From Candidatus Hydrogenedens sp. (GTDB lineage Bacteria > Hydrogenedentota > Hydrogenedentia > Hydrogenedentales > JAEUWI01): a stretch of DNA of 64,000 nt. The translations under genes were made by a program, and so were the position numbers. The first letter of the stretch is position 1. Each line of letters opens with the position of its first letter. The DNA lies in contig WGMK01000008.1 in the NCBI GenBank assembly GCA_016125095.1, positions 1-64,000 of the forward strand. The letters are read 5' to 3'. Below the pieces are notes generated by a model. That model saw nothing but the letters and a program-made list of their open reading frames with translations, did not search any database and was not told the origin of the DNA. Positions 56,094 through 64,000 of the stretch are shown piece by piece.

Positions 56094-57215
56094 ATGGCGA
56101 CGATCCAAACGCGCCGCACCAAGAATGGCGAAGTATCTTACCGGGTCCAAGTGCGATTGAAAGGCCAGCCGAACGCCTCGGGCACTTTCGCGCGCAAGAC
56201 CGACGCAAAGCGTTGGGCACAACAAACCGAGGCCGCGATTCGAGAGGGGCGGTATTTCAAGACCACCGAGGCGAAGCGGCACACGTTTGGGGAGATGATC
56301 GACCGCTACATCCGCGACGTGCTCCCGACGAAAAACCAATCGAGTCAGCATACCCAAGAATCGCAGCTGCTTTGGTGGAAGGAGCAACTTGGCGACTACA
56401 CCTTGGCCGATGTTTCCGCGCCCCTCATAGCGGAGAAGCGCGACCAACTCTTGACCGAGGACGGCCCCCGAAAGCGGAAGCGTTCACCGAGCACGGCGGT
56501 TCGATACCTGGCCGTGCTGTCGCATTGCTACAACAAGGCCATGCGCGAATGGGGCTGGGTCGAAGATTCGCCCATGCGAAAGATCGACAAGCCGAAGGAA
56601 CCCCGAGGCCGCACGCGATTCCTGAGCGACGATGAACGCAAGGCACTGTTGGCCGCGTGCCGCGAGAGCAAGAACCCGCACCTATACGACATCGTGGTAT
56701 TGGCCCTGAGCACCGGCATGCGCAAGGGCGAAATCCTCGGCCTGACGTGGAACGACGTTGATTTGGATCGCCGCGTCGCGACGCTACGCGAAACCAAGAA
56801 CGGTGAAACCCGAATCGTCCCGCTTGCGAGCCTCGCCTTGGATCGCCTGAAAGAGCGCAACAAGATTCGCCGTATCGATTCGCCCTACGTGTTCCCCGCA
56901 CCCTTTCGTCGGGGCCAGAAACCGCGCCCGGTGGACATGCAATCCGCGTGGAAAGCCGCGCTCAAGCGGGCGAAGGTAGAGGACTTTCGATTCCACGACC
57001 TGCGCCATTCGTGCGCCAGCTACCTCGCGATGGGCGGTGCCTCGCCCAACGAAATCGCCGAAGTCCTCGGCCATAAGACTCTGCAAATGGTGAAGCGATA
57101 CGCGCACCTTTCCGAAGCGCACACGAGCGGGTTGGTATCGCGCATGAACGACGCGATTTTCTCGGAGTCGGTATCGGCAAACTCGAACAATGGAGCGGCC
57201 AACGACCATGCATGA
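56094..57215 (+). CDS. Tyrosine recombinase / phage-type integrase
   Basis: LSTGMRKGEILGLTWNDVDLDRRVATLRETKN...FRFHDLRHSCASYLAMGGASPNEIAEVLGHKTLQMVKRYAHLSEAH. Confidence 0.97.
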   Translation: MATIQTRRTKNGEVSYRVQVRLKGQPNASGTFARKTDAKRWAQQTEAAIREGRYFKTTEAKRHTFGEMIDRYIRDVLPTKNQSSQHTQESQLLWWKEQLGDYTLADVSAPLIAEKRDQLLTEDGPRKRKRSPSTAVRYLAVLSHCYNKAMREWGWVEDSPMRKIDKPKEPRGRTRFLSDDERKALLAACRESKNPHLYDIVVLALSTGMRKGEILGLTWNDVDLDRRVATLRETKNGETRIVPLASLALDRLKERNKIRRIDSPYVFPAPFRRGQKPRPVDMQSAWKAALKRAKVEDFRFHDLRHSCASYLAMGGASPNEIAEVLGHKTLQMVKRYAHLSEAHTSGLVSRMNDAIFSESVSANSNNGAANDHA

Positions 57216-57855
57216 GAGACGTGTCATTCGCCCGGACGGGTCAACAGAGCCCGAACCAGAACCGAAAGAGGAACCGAAGCCGAACTGGAAGCGATGGCTT
57301 GGCTTTGAGACGGTGACCTTGCGAGCCGCGTGCGAACTTGCATGCGACCTCGCTCCAAGAGACTATTTCTGGAACTTCGGGATTGACGAGATACCGCAAG
57401 GCGAGGACGAGGCAGATGAGATTTACCGCAGGGCATATGCGGCTTGGGAGAACGACGAACTCCGTTTGGATGCCGTCAACAACACGCTCAACGTGAAGCG
57501 CGCTGATTTCGTTCGTTGGTGCCAAGCCGAAGATATCAGCCTACCTGACCCGTTGCGTGAGAGTGCCCCGCCCAAGAAACCAAACCCCGGCGCGAAGGTT
57601 GTAGCGGATAAAGCGGCGCAGGACAGAATCGATATGCTTGGCGCGGCCCTGTGGTGTCTCGTCCATCGCCCCGACGAGTGCAGAAACACCAAAGGAAAGG
57701 TGACCGCTGCGGCTATCTACCGCGCAATTGTGAACCACTTGCCGCTCTTGTTCGAGAACCGGGACGAGCCGCCGCTTTCATCCGAGCAAACCGCGAGTAA
57801 GTTTTTCAACGAACACATCAAGCCGCGCGGGCGCAAGAAGATGGACGGTCCTTAA
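57190..57855 (+). CDS. Hypothetical protein, start overlaps integrase end
   Basis: 221-aa ORF; SEQTASKFFNEHIKPRGRKK C-terminus. Confidence 0.7.
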   Translation: MERPTTMHERRVIRPDGSTEPEPEPKEEPKPNWKRWLGFETVTLRAACELACDLAPRDYFWNFGIDEIPQGEDEADEIYRRAYAAWENDELRLDAVNNTLNVKRADFVRWCQAEDISLPDPLRESAPPKKPNPGAKVVADKAAQDRIDMLGAALWCLVHRPDECRNTKGKVTAAAIYRAIVNHLPLLFENRDEPPLSSEQTASKFFNEHIKPRGRKKMDGP

Positions 57856-57984
57856 ACCGGCCTCTCGTCGCCCTATACGAATTGGGCGACCGCCCTGTAC
57901 AAACAGATCCGCCGAATCTGTGCAAACCTTGGCGCAACGCCACGAGAGATAGGCTCTCATGGCGAATTCGCAAAGGAAAGCACA

Positions 57985-58221
57985 GTGAGCGAATCCAGCA
58001 CCCCACCCCAAGCCGCCGCCAAGGCAACGCGCCTCATCCCCCTGACCAAGTGGAACGACCACCACGATTGGCCCCCGATTGGCGGCCTTCGGCATCTCGT
58101 TTTCAACGCCAAAGAGAACGGCTTTGAACGGTGCATCCGGCGCGTTGGCCGTCGCGTCCTAATCGACGAGGCCGCGTTTTTCGCGTGGGTCGATGAGCAG
58201 AACGCCGGTGACCTGTCATGA
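57985..58221 (+). CDS. Small AlpA/excisionase-like DNA-binding protein
   Basis: GTG start after aggaaag; GGLRHLVFNAKENGFERCIRRVGRRVLIDEAAFFAWVDEQ. Confidence 0.7.
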   Translation: MSESSTPPQAAAKATRLIPLTKWNDHHDWPPIGGLRHLVFNAKENGFERCIRRVGRRVLIDEAAFFAWVDEQNAGDLS

Positions 58222-58511
58222 CCGCGCGGGAACTCAAGGCCGCCGTGCGGCCGCTCGACTTTTACCGGGCCGAAATCCCGACCATGCCCGCGCCGAAGAT
58301 ATCGCGAGCGTGGACCGACGGCGGCCTGTGCCCGTTTCACGAGGACCGCCGCCGGGGTAGTTTCTGGATCAACCTCGAAACCGGCGCATTCCATTGTTTC
58401 GCCTGTGGCGCGAGCGGTGGGGATATCCTCGCCTTCGCGCAACAACGCCACGAACTGACCTTTCCCGAGGCGATGCAAGCGATTGCCGATGCTTGGGGGC
58501 TGAGCGCATGA
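58218..58511 (+). CDS. CHC2-type zinc-finger primase-like protein
   Basis: GGLCPFHEDRRRGSFWINLETGAFHCFACGASGGDILAFAQQRHELTFPEAMQAIADAWGL; ATGA overlap with upstream gene. Confidence 0.85.
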   Translation: MTARELKAAVRPLDFYRAEIPTMPAPKISRAWTDGGLCPFHEDRRRGSFWINLETGAFHCFACGASGGDILAFAQQRHELTFPEAMQAIADAWGLSA

Positions 58512-60658
58512 GCAAAGACCCGTCAACTGTTCATCCGCCCGGCGTGCCGTTGACGTTCGATGGTGCGCCCTTGACAGCGTCTTGGGCCTATCGCAACCCC
58601 GCCGGTGAGGTGATCGGCTATGTGGCGCGATACAACACGAAAGTTGGCGGTAAGAAAGTGCGCCCGTACTTTCGCCGAAACGGGGACTCGTGGCGGCCGG
58701 GGGCACCATCCGCGCCGCGCCCGATCTTCGGCTTAGACCGGATCGAGGGGGTTGACACATACGCGGTTGACGCACAGGCGGTTTACGTCGTGGAAGGCGA
58801 GAAGTGCGCCGCCGCGCTCCAATCGCTCGGATACTTTGCCGTCAGTGCCCAAGGCGGCGCAGCGTCAGCGGACAAATCCGATTGGAACCCATTGGATGGC
58901 GTACCACGGGTTTATCTGCTGCCGGACAACGACCGACCCGGCCAGCGACACATGGAAGCCGTAGCGGCCAACCTGAGCCGTCTACCATCGCCGCCCGAAG
59001 TCCACCGGGTCAACTTCCCGAACCTACCGGCGAAGGGCGACGTTGCCGACTGGATATCAGAGCGGGTGCCCGAATGGGATGGCTTCGCCCCGGTGCCGAG
59101 CGAACACCGTGCCCAACTTCGCGCCGCGCTCGATGCCGCCGTAGCCGAGCATGCCGAGCCGTGGCGTGCGGATGCCGAGGTCAGCATCACCGAACGCGAT
59201 GGCCCGATTCCCCTACGGCCCAAGATGCCACCGGTACAACCGTTTCCAATCGATGCGCTTGGGCCTATCCTTGGGCCAGCCGCACGCGCCTTGGCCGAGG
59301 TCATTCAAGCGCCGGACGCCATGTGCGGCCAAGCCGTATTGGCCGCTGCCGCCCTCGCGGTACAGGCGCAAGCCGACGTGTGCATAGACGGCCGCCGCTT
59401 CCCAACATCCGGGTTCTTTCTCAGCGTCGGGGAGTCGGGCGAACGAAAGTCGGCCGTTGACGATTGGGCACTCGATCCAATTCGCGTACATGAGATGGAA
59501 GCGCAGCACGCTGCCGAGATCGACAAGCGCGAATACGAGTTGGCCCGGGAAGCATACGAGCGGCGCAAGAAAAAAGCAATTGACGGCGAAAAGCCGGGGA
59601 AGCGATCAGCGGTTAAGCGCCCGATACCGATCAAGGAAATCATGCGCGAACTTGGTGACCCGCCCGAGCCGCCGCCTTACCCACATTTTATCGTCAGCGA
59701 TCCAACGCTTGAAGGCATCCAATCCACGCTGAAAGATTACTGGCCGACCATAGGCTTGTTCACTGACGAGGGCGGCACCGTTTCCGGCGGTTGGTCGATG
59801 AGCAAAGACAACATATTGCGGACGGTCAGCGGTCTTGCAGATCTCTGGGGTGGAAAGTCGGTGGTCAGTATGCGAAGAGGCGGGGGCCGCGCAACGCTGC
59901 GCAACCGTCGCCTATCGCTGCACCTCATGATGCAACCTGTTGTTGCGGCGAAGATGCTTGAGGATGAAGTCATGGAGGGCCAAGGCTTCCTGAGCCGCTG
60001 CCTCATCGTTTGGCCGGAGTCGAATATCGGCAATCGCCGTTACGCGCAGCACGACCTCACCCGCGATGAGCGGATGATTCGATACTCGGAATGCTTGCGG
60101 AAAGTCGCGGCGCTGCCCATTGCGTATGCGGCTGGCCGCCGCCTCGAAATCGAGACACGGGCGATGGAACTGGACCCGGAGGCCACCGAAGCGTACATCC
60201 AATTCCACGATGAGGTTGAAGCGCAGTTGGGAAGCCGAGGGCGTTACAACGCCATCAAGGGCTTTGGCAGTAAGGCCGCAGAACAAGCGGCCCGCCTCGC
60301 GGGAGTCTTGACGGTACTCGCGGACGGGCCGGGCCGGGAAATCAATGCTCAAGCAATGGAGCAAGGCATCACCCTGATGCGCTTCTACCTCGAAGAGACG
60401 AGGCGAATCAAGACGGGCGGCCGCATGACCGAGGATCTGCGCCGTGCCGAACTATTGGGCCAGTGGATTCGTGAGAAGCGTATCAAGGCAGTATCGACAC
60501 GCGACGTGTGCAACAGCGGGCCGAACCCGATTCGGGAAAAGGCGAGAGCCGAGGCGGCGCTCAAGACGCTCGAAGCCCACGGCTACGTTGAGAGAGAATC
60601 GAGATCGGTGAATCCTAGAAAGTCGAATCGTTGGCGCGTGATTGCGTACGTGGAATGA
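58508..60658 (+). CDS. TOPRIM-like + DUF3987-type replication protein
   Basis: VYVVEGEKCAAALQSLGYFAVSAQGGA...VYLLPDNDRPGQRH; FFLSVGESGERKSAVDDW; ATGA overlap with upstream gene. Confidence 0.8.
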   Translation: MSKDPSTVHPPGVPLTFDGAPLTASWAYRNPAGEVIGYVARYNTKVGGKKVRPYFRRNGDSWRPGAPSAPRPIFGLDRIEGVDTYAVDAQAVYVVEGEKCAAALQSLGYFAVSAQGGAASADKSDWNPLDGVPRVYLLPDNDRPGQRHMEAVAANLSRLPSPPEVHRVNFPNLPAKGDVADWISERVPEWDGFAPVPSEHRAQLRAALDAAVAEHAEPWRADAEVSITERDGPIPLRPKMPPVQPFPIDALGPILGPAARALAEVIQAPDAMCGQAVLAAAALAVQAQADVCIDGRRFPTSGFFLSVGESGERKSAVDDWALDPIRVHEMEAQHAAEIDKREYELAREAYERRKKKAIDGEKPGKRSAVKRPIPIKEIMRELGDPPEPPPYPHFIVSDPTLEGIQSTLKDYWPTIGLFTDEGGTVSGGWSMSKDNILRTVSGLADLWGGKSVVSMRRGGGRATLRNRRLSLHLMMQPVVAAKMLEDEVMEGQGFLSRCLIVWPESNIGNRRYAQHDLTRDERMIRYSECLRKVAALPIAYAAGRRLEIETRAMELDPEATEAYIQFHDEVEAQLGSRGRYNAIKGFGSKAAEQAARLAGVLTVLADGPGREINAQAMEQGITLMRFYLEETRRIKTGGRMTEDLRRAELLGQWIREKRIKAVSTRDVCNSGPNPIREKARAEAALKTLEAHGYVERESRSVNPRKSNRWRVIAYVE

Positions 60659-60751
60659 GGCTGTGCAAACGATGCGGCCTCAAACTCCGCCAAGCCCACG
60701 ATATCGGGAAAGCCCTCGCACATCGACGTTTACGCATTCATGCCGCCTGTA

Positions 60752-60933
60752 CGCGTCGCAACTGTCGCAACGGCGCGGCACCGATTCCGGTTTCACCCCT
60801 GGGATTGCACATCCGGCCCCGTGTTCGTATCGATACGGCTGAGGAAGCGCCGCCCCCGTTCGCAGGCCACACCATCACGCTCGGCCCGGTTCGCGCCGCA
60901 ACGCAGCGGTGAGCGTCGCAACTGTCGCAACGT
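60752..60933. repeat. Pair of gcgtcgcaactgtcgcaacg direct repeats (GTCGCAAC iteron-like)
   Basis: Copies begin at 60752 and 60912; reverse-complement motif gttgcgac at 55937-55944. Confidence 0.6.
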
Positions 60934-61165
60934 CGCAGCCGTGATTGATTCACGGGAGAGCGGTAGCGGATTGCCGGGTTGCGTCAGTGCCATTGGTATC
61001 TCGCGGCGCGTTGTTGTATGCAAACGTCACGAGTCGTTATATTCTGGGCATGTGGTACGGGCACGCGCCCGACCGAATTTGAAGCCCGGGAGAGCGCCCG
61101 GCGAATACGGTACGGTTATCGTTACCGGAGCCATGACCGGGCGTAGTGAAGCGGAGGAAACCATT

Positions 61166-61627
61166 ATGAGCCGAACAATCGTTGTAACTGCGTGCCTGGC
61201 GCTCTTGCTAGTCGGGTGCGTCACGACCATTGACCCCACGACGGTGACGCCAGAAGAGCGGGAGTATCACGAGCAGTACAGCACTTTCCCGACCGAATTC
61301 GAGGTGCCCGAATCGGAAGCCGAAACCGCTTGGGCGCGAGGGATTCGGTACATCAGCGACCATTCAGGCATGAAGATCCAGACGAGCACCGACTATTCGA
61401 TTTCGACGTATAGCCCGACCGGGCATGGCGCGTATTATTTCGGGTATTCGATTACGCGGTTGCCGGAGAACGACACCGTTACATTCAAGGTCGATTGCCT
61501 TCGCGACATGGAGAACTTTGGTGATCTCGAAGTTGCGAACAACAACGCCCATATCCTCGCTTACTACATGAAGAGCGGCGAACTCATGCCCAGATTCATC
61601 AACACCCGGGGAATTGGCGACGAGTAG
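61166..61627 (+). CDS. Predicted lipoprotein of unknown function
   Basis: MSRTIVVTACLALLLVGC lipobox; soluble remainder. Confidence 0.75.
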   Translation: MSRTIVVTACLALLLVGCVTTIDPTTVTPEEREYHEQYSTFPTEFEVPESEAETAWARGIRYISDHSGMKIQTSTDYSISTYSPTGHGAYYFGYSITRLPENDTVTFKVDCLRDMENFGDLEVANNNAHILAYYMKSGELMPRFINTRGIGDE

Positions 61628-61656
61628 ATCGTGCCATTCGAGGGAGCAAATTCATC

Positions 61657-61749
61657 ATGACACTCGCGGATATCGTGAACGTGATTCTTGAAGCGTTGAT
61701 CGCCGTGATCCAATTCCTGACCTTCACCGGGTTCTTTGCGTTCATCTAG
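61657..61749 (+). CDS. 30-aa hydrophobic peptide (not in supplied ORF list)
   Basis: MTLADIVNVILEALIAVIQFLTFTGFFAFI*; upstream gaggg at RBS distance. Confidence 0.5.
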   Translation: MTLADIVNVILEALIAVIQFLTFTGFFAFI

Positions 61750-61822
61750 CGCCGCACCCGTCGTGCGATTTGCCTGCGCCCCGGTCCACGCCCAAGTCAG
61801 ATAGACGAGCGGAGCACGAATC

Positions 61823-62845
61823 ATGTTCGGTTGGTTCAAGAGAAAGATAGCCGCAACACGCCCGCCAACGCTTACGGAAAGCCAAGCGGTTCAACCCGCG
61901 CGGAATCGCCGTGATGCAGGGCAAGTGCGGCCGGAACTGTTGAGCCAATTCTTGGAAGGCGGCGCGACCGACTACTACACGGGCAACGAACGGTGGATCG
62001 CGGCATTGGGCGGGAATCCTGCGAAAGCGATCAACCGCTTGGTTTCCGAGGGGTTGCTTTGCGAGGCATCGCCCGCCACCAAATTGCGCTTGCGATTCAA
62101 AGTATCGGAATTGAAGCCCAAGTTGAAGGAACGCGGCCTCAAGGTTTCGGGCAAAAAGGACGCCTTGATAGAGCGCCTTTTGGAGCATGACCCGGAAGGG
62201 ATGATCCAAATCACTCGCGGGGTCTCGGCGTGCGAATGCACCGAGAGGGGCCGCGAGATGGCGACCGCATACCTCGATGAACGGAGAGCGAAACGGGCCG
62301 AAGCGTTCGCCGCCATGACCGACGCCTTAGCCCGAAAGGAATACCGGGAGGCCGCAATGGCTGTGGCCCGTTACGAGGCCGGTCAAGTGTTTGGGCGAAT
62401 CACGCCGGAGGAACTGCCGAAGTACAAGGCCAGCCGCGAGGTGCGGACGCTGAAATCCATCTACGGGCGACCGCCGAAGATTCTCAAGAGCGTGCCCGAC
62501 GAGCGGTTGGGCGTGCTCCGAATCGCCGCCGCTGAAATGGTGCTTTGGGGAACCAACTACCCCTCGGAAACGATACCCGAGGGATTCGAGACGGGCAACC
62601 ACATGGACCCCGCCTCCGCCGCACGCATGTTCATTTTCTTTGCGGGGTTCCAGGAGGACATCCGGCAACTGAAACAGTGCAACGTCCGAACCGTCGAAGT
62701 CTTGGGCGGGGGAGAGCATTCGTGCGCGGCGTGCAACAAGATAGCCGGTCGGAAGTATCCCATCAACGAGGTGCCGGAGATACCCCACGCGGATTGCACG
62801 ATGGATTGCGGGTGTCGATGCTGTGTCGTGATGGGCGAGATCTGA
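61823..62845 (+). CDS. SAP-domain protein with C-terminal Cys/His cluster resembling phage Mu gpF-like head proteins
   Basis: FKVSELKPKLKERGLKVSGKKDALIERLLEHDPEG (SAP); HSCAACNKIAGRKYPINEVPEIPHADCTMDCGCRCCVV. Confidence 0.7.
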   Translation: MFGWFKRKIAATRPPTLTESQAVQPARNRRDAGQVRPELLSQFLEGGATDYYTGNERWIAALGGNPAKAINRLVSEGLLCEASPATKLRLRFKVSELKPKLKERGLKVSGKKDALIERLLEHDPEGMIQITRGVSACECTERGREMATAYLDERRAKRAEAFAAMTDALARKEYREAAMAVARYEAGQVFGRITPEELPKYKASREVRTLKSIYGRPPKILKSVPDERLGVLRIAAAEMVLWGTNYPSETIPEGFETGNHMDPASAARMFIFFAGFQEDIRQLKQCNVRTVEVLGGGEHSCAACNKIAGRKYPINEVPEIPHADCTMDCGCRCCVVMGEI

Positions 62846-62911
62846 ATCCCAACGAGGCAGGGCTTACCGCCATGCTCACACGGTTTCCCCGGATAACTCC
62901 GCCTTGGCCTC

Positions 62912-63169
62912 TCAGCCGCGTTCTTGCGCGATCTGCTCGACGATGGCCCGCAGATCCTCAATCGCCTTGTCACGCTTCGCTTCCTTCGCAATGGTCACGA
63001 TTTCGGATGCGGCGCGCGCGAAGCAGTAGGGGATCACCGCGAAGGCGAGCGCCAGTCCAGCCGCCGCCGCTTCTTGCGGTGCCCCGTTCGCCGCGAGCGG
63101 AATTAGGATCACCAAGCAGGCACCGAGTATTGCCCCAAGCATCGATACGACCCATAACAGTTGTCTCAT
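62912..63169 (-). CDS. Small membrane protein, two hydrophobic segments
   Basis: MRQLLWVVSMLGAILGACLVILIPLAANGAPQEAAAAGLALAFAVIPYCFARAASEIVTIAKEAKRDKAIEDLRAIVEQIAQ. Confidence 0.65.
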   Translation of the reverse strand: MRQLLWVVSMLGAILGACLVILIPLAANGAPQEAAAAGLALAFAVIPYCFARAASEIVTIAKEAKRDKAIEDLRAIVEQIAQERG

Positions 63170-63334
63170 GACTCGCCCTCCTTGTTCGTGCGCGATCCCT
63201 TGTTCACGCAAGCGGCTGCCCGAGCAGCCGACCGACCCAGCCAACGCGAATGCGATGAAATGCCAAGCGTGCCGAACCGCCGCGCGTTTTTCAACGGCTT
63301 CCTATCGAATCCGAACAGCACGACCGCAACGGAT

Positions 63335-63351
63335 GGCACACTGACGGCACA
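63335..63351 (+). repeat. Candidate integrase arm site, right
   Basis: GGCACACTGACGGCACA, identical to 55661-55677. Confidence 0.6.
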
Positions 63352-63767
63352 CTTGGCCACGAATCGGCGCGATTTTCCACCGCAAGCGGCAACTCGCAAT
63401 CGCATTCCGGGGAGCAATCCAAAGAGGCGCGAAGGCGCGGAATAGCAAGCGGTTACGTGCTTTGACTCGTTGCGGATGCTTGTCAATTTTCGCCACAGTG
63501 CAAGTGGTTTTGGCGGCCTTTTAATCCGGTGGTCCCGGGTTCGAGCCCCGGCCCGGTCACCATGTTTTTCCAAGGCGGTTGTGCAGAACGGAGTCGTAGC
63601 CCGACACCGCGCCCCGCCTAGGCCTGTCGCCCTCCGGTCCATCCCAAGTCCCATTCTGTAGAATGAACAATTTCAGTCTACGGTCGAGAATAACGAGGAG
63701 TCGGAAGCATAGACATCACAGGTCACTCGCCCGATCAGTTCTTGTTGCCGTCTACCCGTGACTAGGC

Positions 63768-63995
63768 CTACTTTCCGTATCTGCGTCCGACCGCGTCACG
63801 AATGTCGTTCTCATTGGTACCGACAACAGTATGGTCACACATCTGAACAAGCATGCCATTCCAAATTTGTGCTGTTCCTTCGTCGGCAGGTTCGGGCCAG
63901 AAATGGACCTTGATTCCCCGATCTTCTTTGGGCGGACGAGGGACGGTATCCAGAGGACCAGACCTCCTGCATTCAGGGTGATACATCATCAGCAT
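63768..63995 (-). CDS. Hypothetical protein, may extend past window edge
   Basis: MLMMYHPECRRSGPLDTVPRPPKEDRGIKVHFWPEPADEGTAQIWNGMLVQMCDHTVVGTNENDIRDAVGRRYGK. Confidence 0.4.
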   Translation of the reverse strand: MLMMYHPECRRSGPLDTVPRPPKEDRGIKVHFWPEPADEGTAQIWNGMLVQMCDHTVVGTNENDIRDAVGRRYGK

Positions 63996-64000
63996 TCGTG

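Larger units (their letters stand above)
55555..63563. mobile_element. Integrative element in tRNA-Lys, ~7.96 kb, bounded by 46-bp perfect direct repeats
   Basis: cttttaatccggtggtcccgggttcgagccccggcccggtcaccat at 55555-55600 and 63518-63563; integrase just inside the left end. Confidence 0.92.

Noticed and set aside
63518-63563. Second tRNA-Lys gene
   Set aside because: Only the 3' portion from the anticodon loop onward is present; the acceptor 5' strand and D arm are missing. It is the attR copy.

Overview
High-GC bacterial window. Gene content, GEGE-type linkers and dockerin-like C-termini look to me like a Hydrogenedentes/Planctomycetes-type environmental genome, but this taxonomic guess is not tested. 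Most of the window is chromosomal: a galK-dgt-PNP operon, SatD/DUF3307, acyl-CoA dehydrogenase and ACBP, an ABC-2/HlyD efflux operon, an MqsR/MqsA-like toxin-antitoxin pair, large secreted repeat proteins and a glycan/sugar catabolism-like cluster. The right end (about 55.5-63.6 kb) is an ~8 kb integrative element in a tRNA-Lys(TTT) gene. It has a tyrosine integrase, a 46-bp perfect att duplication, candidate integrase arm sites, a split CHC2/TOPRIM-DUF3987 replication module, and unusual cargo: a SAP-domain protein with a Mu gpF-like Cys/His tail, a lipoprotein, a 30-aa hydrophobic peptide and a small membrane protein. Other highlights: six 18-nt hairpins at exact 29-nt spacing bracketing satD; a 168-bp mosaic repeat inverted around a C45-type hydrolase gene; an A-B-A-B-A repeat island inserted at the 3' end of an AMMECR1 gene; a giant lipoprotein of sixteen 79-aa repeats with a three-repeat higher-order period; and an MqsA-like antitoxin with a non-canonical C-terminus plus a candidate operator palindrome. 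All product names come from reading the translations; no database search was run.
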